Below are positions 56,401-64,000 of a DNA stretch of 64,000 bases, piece by piece; positions within the stretch are counted from its first letter, which is position 1; each line of letters opens with the position of its first letter. The DNA is from Alitta virens (Eukaryota; Annelida; Polychaeta; Phyllodocida; Nereididae). The position numbers were made by a program, and so were the translations under genes. Below the pieces are notes generated by a model. That model saw only the letters and a list, made by a program, of their open reading frames with translations, made no database searches and had not been told where the DNA came from. The stretch lies in contig OW028582.1 of NCBI GenBank assembly GCA_932294295.1, positions 39,469,204 to 39,533,203 of the forward strand. Reading direction: 5' to 3'.

Positions 56401-59400
56401 ATCTTCTGGAAAGGTTTCATTTATTGAATTAATTGGGGTTTTCGCACTTGAAATGTTTTTGTGCTTTTTAATTTTTGTACATGAAATCATTTGTATTGAT
56501 ATAAATTCAAATTTCTTTTGAAATGAACTAGAGTAGATATCTAATACATATATTTATGTTATAATCTTTCTTATGGAAGTCCGTCAGTATAATATTTTTT
56601 TTGATATAATTTTTTCCGATTTTCATCTCACTCCTCTAATCCTCATCATATAATTTGACAATGATAAATTAATATTAAAAGCTAAATATAATAAATTTTG
56701 GAGATCATCACAACCAGATGGTCATTTAAACTTTTCATTTTTGAGCAAAAAGATGTTTAAAAAAAATTGCTGGCCTAGGCTGGTATACTTTTTAGCTTTT
56801 AATTTTTAATTTGAATGTATTTGCTTAACATATTAACCATGATTCTTTGATAACAACACTACATTATACGCTTTCAAAATGTTCAAGAGTTAGCTTTCTT
56901 GCTGAGGAATGTGCCATCTGCATTGCAGGCTTTCGGTCATGGGGGCTGGCAGTGGAGCCCTCCACGGGAATCCTCTTCGTGCCGGACTATGAAGGAGGCA
57001 CAATCAAGGCCCTCGACTTTGACAAGCGGTCATGGAGGACCGTTGTGAGGGACGTGTCATGCCCCAGTGCGGTAGTTGTGGATTCTAATAGTGGGTAAGT
57101 TGACAGACAATACATTCATATCACATGTTATTGGGTTCTTGAGGGATTAAGGACAGACCGACAATGTGATGTACACATATACAGTATGACTCATATGGAA
57201 TTGTCCATGTATCGCCGTTGCGCTTATTTGCTTCACGGGGCCTTTCTCGGACTTTTGCCAACCTGCGGGGACTTTAACCCATCAAAACCTTGGGCCCTTT
57301 AAGAGCAGGTGTTAGATATCATGGGGGTATATAGATATCATCAGCGTTTAATTGCGCAGAGGGGTTGAAACTGATACTCCTGTTCATAGCAAGATCAAAG
57401 GGTGCTTTGTCTACTATTCTTGAGTCACAACAATCAATTTTCTCCATCTTTTGATTGAAGTGACACTATTTGTATTGGATAGCTCTCATCTTCTGGATTA
57501 AGACCATGTAAATTTCATTGCAATGTGATCAGTAGCTCCTGAGATATCTATATTATCAATAACTTTAAATACATTTAACTGCATCTTTACCCAGTTTGAA
57601 CATTACATCCTAGATAAACCAGAGTTAAACCAAGATTACATGAAGTTATAATTTTTTAGAAATAAATATTTTAAACTGATATTTTAAACTATCATGCTAT
57701 GTGTGTGCGATTGAATAAAATTCTGTCCAATAAAACCACTATCAAGACCACCTCTCTATTAACACCATGTCACAATAGCTCACAATTATAATAAGTAAGT
57801 CAACTGTTCCATGAAGACTACTGAACACATAGATACATCAAAACAACTAATAAGATCCCCTCACAATTAAGACCACAAAATGTCAGACCTGTCTGAATTC
57901 TGTTCTTTATGAAGGCTACTTTGATTTATTTTATAGATAGATAGATGGATAGATGGATGGATGGATAAGCAGATAGATAGATATATAGATTGATAGATAG
58001 ATAGATAGCTTGATAGATAGATATATAGATTGATAGATAGATAGATAGCTTGATAGATAGCTTGATTGATAGATAGATAGCTTGATTGATTGATTGATAG
58101 ATAGATCGATAGATCGATTGACAGATAGATAGACAGATAGATAGATAGATAGACAGAGAGATAGATAGGTAGATATATAGATAGATTGATAGATTGATTG
58201 ATTGATTGATATATTGATATATTGATAGATAGAAAGTAAGATAGATGGATAGATGGATGGATAGATGTATAGATATATGGATGGATGGATAGATGTATAG
58301 ATATATGGATGGATAGATGGATGGATAGATGGATAGATGGAATAAAGTCTTTGACACCTGTTTCCTGCATACAATCAAATCAATCACCCCGACTTTCAGA
58401 GACCTACATTATTTCTCAAGTGAACTATTGTTGAACAGCCAACTTGCTGTGACCTATGACACACTAAACTATTTCAGACAACAAAAAAAAACATTTCTGA
58501 ATCTCGACTTACTGGCTGATTACTATGATCCCCATGGCATCCATCTAATGGTAAATCCATGTGTACTAGTTATATTTACAAGGACAATCCTGACCTGACC
58601 AAACAACTGCTGAGTGCAAAATGACCTAGAAATATTTTTTCCTAATCAGGCCACCCTTTCTTTAACACCCTCCTCTTCCCTGATACTGGCCCACCCTCTA
58701 CCATCAGTCAGTCATTCAGTCATTCAGTCATTCAGTACGTCAGTCAGTCAATCAGTCCGTCAGTCAGTCAGTCATTGACTGCACCAAAGCCCTTATTTAA
58801 TAATCTGTGTCAGTCAGTCAGTCTCAGTCAGTTAGTCAGCCATGACATTGACTGCACCAAAGCCCTTGTTTAATAATCTGTGCTGGCATTTTTAAACAAT
58901 ATTTCTGGAATGTGAAACTAATTTTTCAGGATTATTTTGGTACTATGGAATGCAATGAAATTTGTTTTTAAAATGTGAAAATTAGGGAGTGACCCACCAT
59001 TCCATAAGGTCACCTGGCTCTGGGATCATGACTCGTCTATAAATTAGTTAAAAAAAGGTCAAAAATATAGTTATTTGATACTAGGCTATGTGACAGCAAG
59101 TAATACAGATGGACACAATATGTTTGCAGGTTAAAATTGAGCACTATTTAAATTCAATATGTTTTTCGTTGCATTGTCATTTATCATATCTCTAGATCTT
59201 CTTAACATTATGCAATAAAATGTATATGCTCTTGATCTAGAAAATTAAAGCAACCCAACAAACAGTAAGTCATTAGTGTATAGTTAGAAAATTGGAAAAT
59301 AACTATGGTGACTCAGAATAACTAATTAAGCATGTTCTTTGATCTGGCCTGGAGCACTATATGACCCATGTAGGATGGGGGGGGGGGGGGCAGGGGAACT

Positions 59401-62400
59401 ATAGGGGCTTTTAGTTCCGACTGGTCATTGCTGGGTGCAAACTTTTGCAGGTTAACCTCTTGATAGCATTAAAACAACCAAAATATAACACAATGTAATT
59501 ACTTTTTAACAAGAAATTACATGCTCTTGCATGTCACATCATATTGTTTATAACTGTGTACATACATGTCTATACCTTTCAATATTTTTTTTATATATAT
59601 TTCTTTTTTTTAAACCCAGCAGCTTTCGCTGATTTTAGAATATATTCAATTTTACCAACATAATGCCCAGTGTGCTGACCACTGTTAATAACTCAATTTA
59701 TCGTGACTACTCATCAGACATTAGATAATATATTTTAAGGTAATAATACAATCATATTTAATGGACAGGTGAGAGAAAACAAAACGGGTTCGTATTGGGT
59801 TGATTAATGTAAAATAAGCCCTTGAAATATGTGAAGTCACGCATTTTACCCCGGCGTTTCAAGTTATCTGATTGTGATAAAAAGAAAATGTAACACAGAT
59901 AAGAAACATATGTGGCTGATAATAAGCCGTGACAAGGGGCAAGGACCCGCAACGAGCCGCTGCAAGCCGACACCAGCCGCACATTACAGTCAAAGACCGG
60001 ATACATTTTTATACATATTCATGTGAATAACTTTTGCCGTGTTTCCGGGTGTTTTGCCGTGATGACGGACAATTCCATATGAGTCATACTGTATGATCTT
60101 AGTTCACCCGAGGTATGATAATACACATTTTCAGGATGGTAATGCTTCACTCCTGCTGACATTTTCCGCAATTGTTTTATACTTTCAATTTATGTTTAAT
60201 GTCTCACTTCTCCTTATATTGCTGAATTTTTCATTCTTCATATTTCTAATCTCATATTCTTGACATAACTGATGATATAAAAATCCAAACTTTTTTTTAA
60301 ATATTTCATTGAGATAACAAGAAAGACGGAACTGTCCTCCCCGTTGACGCGTTGTGTTTTCCTTTCAGTCTGCTCTACTGGTCTGCTGTTGGGAGTAATA
60401 GAATAGAGAGTAGAATAGAGAGAAGTACGATGGCAGGAGGGAGTCGGACAACACTCGTCTCCTCTGACCTCATTGACCCAACAGGCCTAGCACTGGACGC
60501 CCCAGGTATAACACATTGCGATAAAATGCATGCCTAACTAAGGCCTTGGGAAATGTTCTCAACAAACTTTGCCTATAAAACGCTTTTATTAATTCATTAA
60601 TTGCTAGGAACTGTGTATTGTAGTTAAGGATGCTTGTAAATGTTACATTGCACTAAATGTTTCCAAACACCGGAATTTTGGCATAATAATTGGAGTGCTT
60701 TCGTTACGCATTATCTATTACACCACATAGTCCAAAATTATGTTTGGTTTGAAATAGGGTAAATAGCGGGTAATGTTGTTTTGAATGCATTTCTCTTTTT
60801 TTGTGACAATCACTTACCCTCTACTTAGTTCTACATATGCACAAATTCTTATCATGATTTAATCACTGCAATTTAATCCGGTAATTTATTGGTTTGCTTT
60901 AATTATGACTTTTTCCATTACCATGGTCAATAAAACAAATTGAATATTTCATGTAACCACCTGATTAATTAATCGCAAATAATGAGAGGTATTTTTGACA
61001 ATTCTGATCTTTGATATTATTCCCTCCACAGGCGGCCGACTGTTCTTCTGTGATTATTTGCTGCAGTTCGTTGATTCCATCTCCCTGGACGGAGGGAACC
61101 GCACCCGCCATGTGTCTGGTTCTCGTTATTACTTCGAGGGTATTGCTTTGGATGAAGCATACCTCTACCTGACTGCACTCGGTCAAAGGTAAATATGAAA
61201 GAGAAGATGATGCGGGTGGATCGCTCTGCCCTGACCAGACCTCCCTCTGCCCATTCCGCTATTTAAAATGCATGCGGTAAAAGTATATCAAATAAATAGA
61301 TATATATCTTTTATTCGACAGCTTCATGTCATTCATGACGTATGTGTCACAATGTAAACAGAAAATACGAAGTAGACAAATAATCGATGAATGATATTAT
61401 GCGGGTCGCCTTCTAAAAATATTTTAAATGAATAGACAAATAATAGATGGATTATAATTAAGTATTTTACATAAATGGAATATATATTTTAATAGCCTAG
61501 TTTAAGAATAATGCCAAGTTCAAATCGAGCGACTCCATTCTTAAAATCAATATTAACATTTTCTAAAGGAATCTTTGAAGACTGTAAACGTGATATTTAA
61601 TTCAAAAGAATTTAAGGGATCACATATTCTTGCTTTCAATAATTTCTGAAGAAGTCGCTACATACATCATTGATTATAATTTTTACTTTAGTATAAATGT
61701 CTGTTAATTCATGTAATTTCGAAAAGAAAAAGCGTTATTAAAATTAAAGTATACCTCGAAGCATGATAAAAGGTCATTTTGTTTCTTCAATTAGTTTTCG
61801 ATTGTCTCATATAAGTGAATATTTTACATGCCAGCCCAATATTTTCATATTAATTTGATTTTTTTTTAAGAATTCATTTTCTACCTACCGTGCATTGTAA
61901 AAATATCAACTGGCCATGTTGGAATTTTTGCTCACCTAATTATTTCAAAATCAAATTTAACGCAATGATTTACATTTTAAGAGTATTGCTGTACATTCTG
62001 CTGATTGTTTTTCTTTTTAGCAACGGTTATTTTTAATTTCTGATCTTTTTAAGGGGTTTTTTTTTCGTCCAGCACTGTTATTAAATATTTATTTGTAAAG
62101 GTATATGAAAAAAAAATAAAGGAAAACTAGAAAGTTATATAACATTCAATTAACTGCAGCACACATTGCATAATCAACAAGGTCATCTGATGACCAGTTG
62201 TGCAGCTTCCCATTGAGTTAGAATTAATGCAGAATGTATTAAAACATTTCTAGATTCATTTCCAGCCCATGCAAAGATTTGGTGAGGTTAATTTTGTATA
62301 ATAATTGATGAAAATTCTGACCATGGCTCATATATATATATATTTTAAAGTCTGAAGGAAAATTCACCGGTTTCGCATTTAATTAGCAAAACTCGGGTGA

Positions 62401-62786
62401 ACTTTCAATGTTTTAATTGGAAAATGGCAAATGAAAGCATCACTGAGGGAGATATGAGGTCTTTAATATATTACTATGTCGGCCTGGGGTATTGTGATGA
62501 GCCGTTTGTCTATCTGTCATGTACACTGTTTGTCTGTCTATGTGGAATTATACTAATGAGGATATTCTAATACTGGTAAATAGACACAAAATTACCATGA
62601 ACGATGTAGCCTTTCAACAATATGTCTCTCTATGCCAATTGACCTTGGACTTGTTTGTGTTATTCAGGCAAATCCTGAGGGTGAATAAAAGGTCAGTTGG
62701 GGCAACAACCCTTGAGGGCATTGGACAGAATGGTGCCGAGTACATGAGAGGCTTGGTGTTAACTGGCTCCTCTTACCAGCAACCAG
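53384..62786 (+). CDS. LDL-receptor class B (YWTD) beta-propeller protein, N-terminal part
   Basis: Six exons: 53,384-53,432, 56,140-56,382, 56,929-57,094, 60,369-60,505, 61,032-61,188, 62,668-62,786. All junctions are GT-AG and in phase, with no stop. Exon 1 is a hydrophobic signal peptide (MNFFIIIAFFLTMAGP) in good start context, CACCATGA. The others carry YWTD-type blades: LYVADAGCDNIFRM, AVFWTDASY, ILFVPDYEGGTIKALDFD, LLYWSAVGSNRI with DPTGLALD, LFFCDYLLQFVDSISLDGG, and RQILRVNKRSVGATT. Such propellers bind extracellular ligands in LRP, nidogen and related proteins. The propeller follows the signal peptide with no LDL-A or EGF module before it. The C-terminal part lies beyond the window. 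I cannot assign orthology. This gene is undamaged, unlike its SLC4 neighbour. Confidence 0.85.
53433..56139. other. YWTD gene intron 1
   Basis: 2.7 kb of AT-rich sequence. The words TTTAATGAGGCGAA and ACAGTT...AGAACTCATAA/AGCTCATAATT recur at 54,776 and 55,457, suggesting an old duplication. No exon seen. Confidence 0.5.
56140..56382 (+). CDS. YWTD gene exon 2
   Basis: Acceptor TGTCATTTGCAG, donor GTAAGG. Encodes LYVADAGCDNIFRMAAAGG, then FDVPWAVAYDAVRQAVFWTD, about one and a half propeller blades, and an Asn-Ala-Thr glycosylation site (SPNATR). Confidence 0.85.
56929..57094 (+). CDS. YWTD gene exon 3
   Basis: Acceptor CTGCATTGCAG, donor GTAAGT. Encodes FRSWGLAVEPSTGILFVPDY, then EGGTIKALDFDKRSWRTVV and PSAVVVDSNSG, a full blade in which FVPD replaces YWTD. 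Confidence 0.85.
57930..58342. repeat. long GATA/GATG/GATT microsatellite
   Basis: About 410 bp of GATA units with interspersed GATG, GATT and GACA. Its open frames in all minus-strand frames come from the 4-bp period. It lies in the YWTD gene intron 57,095-60,368. Confidence 0.97.
58700..58825. repeat. (CAGT)n-rich repeat with partial duplication
   Basis: CAGTCAGTCATTCAGT-type units; the downstream stretch GACTGCACCAAAGCCCTT recurs at 58,779 and 58,851, so the block is duplicated. Intronic in the YWTD gene. Confidence 0.85.
60369..60505 (+). CDS. YWTD gene exon 4
   Basis: Acceptor TTTTCCTTTCAG, donor GTATAA. Encodes LLYWSAVGSNRIESRIERST, GGSRTTLVSSDLIDPTGLAL and DAPG, the most typical YWTD repeat here (YWSA...I.R....GSRTTL...P.GLALD). 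Confidence 0.9.
61032..61188 (+). CDS. YWTD gene exon 5
   Basis: Acceptor TCCCTCCACAG, donor GTAAAT. Encodes GRLFFCDYLLQFVDSISLDG, GNRTRHVSGSRYYFEGIALD and YLYLTALGQ; contains an N-R-T glycosylation site. Confidence 0.88.
61189..62667. other. YWTD gene intron 5
   Basis: AT-rich, no element or exon recognised. Confidence 0.5.
62668..62786 (+). CDS. YWTD gene exon 6
   Basis: Acceptor TGTGTTATTCAG, donor-like GTCGGT. Encodes RQILRVNKRSVGATTLEG, then NGAEYMRGLVLTGSSYQQP, another blade. Phase 1 out; the following exon was not found before 64,000. Confidence 0.8.
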
Positions 62787-62861
62787 GTCGGTCATTTCAG
62801 ATTAGTAAGAAAAGAAATTGTCAAATCTAATATTTCCATGAACTGGAATTTGATTAGAAAA

Positions 62862-62960
62862 GTCACTTTAAGTTAAAGTCATGAGCCTTTAAGTCACTTT
62901 AAGTCACTTTAAGTTAAGTTAAGTTAAGTCAACTTAAGTTAAGTTAACTTAACTTAAGAT
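62862..62960. repeat. AAGTT/AAGTC repeat with inverted copies
   Basis: Runs of TTAAGTCACTTTAAGT and TTAAGTTAAGTTAAG followed by AACTTAACTTAAG, partly self-complementary. Confidence 0.85.
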
Positions 62961-63737
62961 AAGAAGTTATTTTGTGACAATAAAATCAATAAAAAAATAA
63001 AACAAATAGTACCATGCTCCACTTAAATAAAAGTACTTTAAGATCACTTCATAAAACATTCAGCAACTCATATTGCAAGTACATTGCTTGCCTGTAGTTA
63101 ATTGAAAATAAAGGTCTCTGGTGTGTGGCTTGCCCACTGCAGGTTCTTAAAACAATTATGACACGATAAACACGGGCATAATATAGGCACCTTACTGTTG
63201 TAATATAATCTATATGAAAATTGGCTAATTGTATTTTAGTGAAAAATTGTTCTCATCAGACACTTTTAACATCTGATTCATTAAATATGAGCATTCTCTT
63301 GTGATTTTTAGGATAATTTGTCCTTCATCTTACAGATATTGAATTCCCTTATAAATCTTGCACATATGCATGCTCAGAATTGCCAGAGCGCTGACATGAG
63401 GCCTAGCGCTGACATGAGGCCTAGTGCATTCAGAATCTGTCTCAGTTGTCAAGAAATGTACTAGAAGTGAAGTAATCATTATTTTCATTTCATCGACGGG
63501 GGTACGGCGGACGGACAGGGGGGGGGGGGGGCGCTGGCAGGTTCATTGCCGGCCTCCGAAATGTCCGATTGGTGCGGTCAGCTTTAACTTTAATTAAAAT
63601 CGCTAAAAAACGCTCTTGCTCATCAAATTTCATGTTTAACTACAGACAGAAATTGTATGTAAAAGAAATAAAATCAATTTTTAACAAACTATTATGTAAA
63701 AGTACATAAAACAGCAGACAATTTATTTTCGCACACT
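62961..63737. other. region after YWTD exon 6
   Basis: No further exon found. A tandem pair of GCGCTGACATGAGGCCTA at 63,391-63,424 and a 13-base G run near 63,518 are present. Confidence 0.5.
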
Positions 63738-63810
63738 TTTTGTACGTTTAGGGAATCGGACTTTATGGGTATGGACGTTTCGGTTTTCGGACGTTTTGAC
63801 CTGATACCCT
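63738..63810. mobile_element. relic end of the GAAACGTCCGA element family
   Basis: GGACGTTTCGGTTTTCGGAC followed by GTTTTGACCTGATACC matches the right terminus of the 985-bp element, and the last bases mirror its left flank GGTATCAGGTC. Confidence 0.6.
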
Positions 63811-64000
63811 TATTCTCACGTTAAAAACAGCTTGACTACTAATTCTACAGTTTTTATTCACATTTATCTGATTTTTGAACTTTGAGCATTCTCAGAGAAA
63901 AATTGCATTTTTACCATTTCTATTGTGGCATTTTGAAGCTGGTTTCTTTTAATACTAAGGAAAAAGATAATAGCATTAACTCATGACACCATATATAATT

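Noticed and set aside
57867..58387. Three overlapping minus-strand open frames of Ile/Ser/Tyr repeats
   Set aside because: Translation of the GATA microsatellite in all frames; an artefact.
1..64000. CRISPR arrays, operons, bacterial promoters or terminators
   Set aside because: The window is animal nuclear DNA with spliced genes; none of these apply.

Overview
This is a stretch of animal (metazoan) nuclear DNA. Evidence is AT-rich sequence, GT-AG introns of 0.3-4 kb, short conserved exons, tRNA-derived SINEs, many MITE-like elements and microsatellites. Protein style and repeats suggest a marine invertebrate, perhaps a non-vertebrate deuterostome, but the species cannot be fixed from this window.

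Layout. (1) About 4.8-38.1 kb, plus strand: a Na+-coupled bicarbonate transporter of the SLC4 family (NBC/NDCBE type), missing its first exon(s). Eleven exons from 4,835 to 20,020 cover most of the cytoplasmic domain and TM1, with every splice phase matching and no stop in about 508 codons. Nine further exons from 28,493 to 38,072 cover the rest of the membrane domain and the C-terminus, but carry a cluster of frame and splice lesions: a 2-nt shortfall, a lost extracellular loop, a missing TM exon, a stop at a splice junction, phase mismatches and lost splice sites. This copy is either a decaying gene or allele, or a badly assembled one.

(2) 20,263-27,908, inside the SLC4 intron just before the first damaged exon: an apparently complete PIF/Harbinger DNA transposon with 49-bp terminal inverted repeats. 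It carries an intact three-exon DDE transposase on the minus strand and a MADF-BESS DNA-binding partner on the plus strand. The two genes are interlocked, exons of each lying in introns of the other. Three smaller elements are nested in it, one with a clean 10-bp target duplication.

(3) About 38.1-53.2 kb: intergenic DNA with no convincing gene. It holds a 985-bp TIR element built of GAAACGTCCGA-like subrepeats, a perfect 66-bp-arm hairpin, a GC-rich 635-bp TIR element, hairpins, a Tc1-like end, copies of a dispersed repeat and long G/C homopolymers.

(4) 53,384 to beyond 62,786, plus strand: the start of a secreted or membrane protein with LDL-receptor class B (YWTD) beta-propeller repeats. 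It has a signal-peptide exon and five propeller exons, all in phase and undamaged, and runs off the window end or ends in exons not recognised here.

The two host genes have no evident functional link. I found no new multi-gene system. The most notable items are the one-sided SLC4 damage next to a young-looking transposon, the interlocked Harbinger gene pair, the 66-bp perfect palindrome and the nested MITEs.
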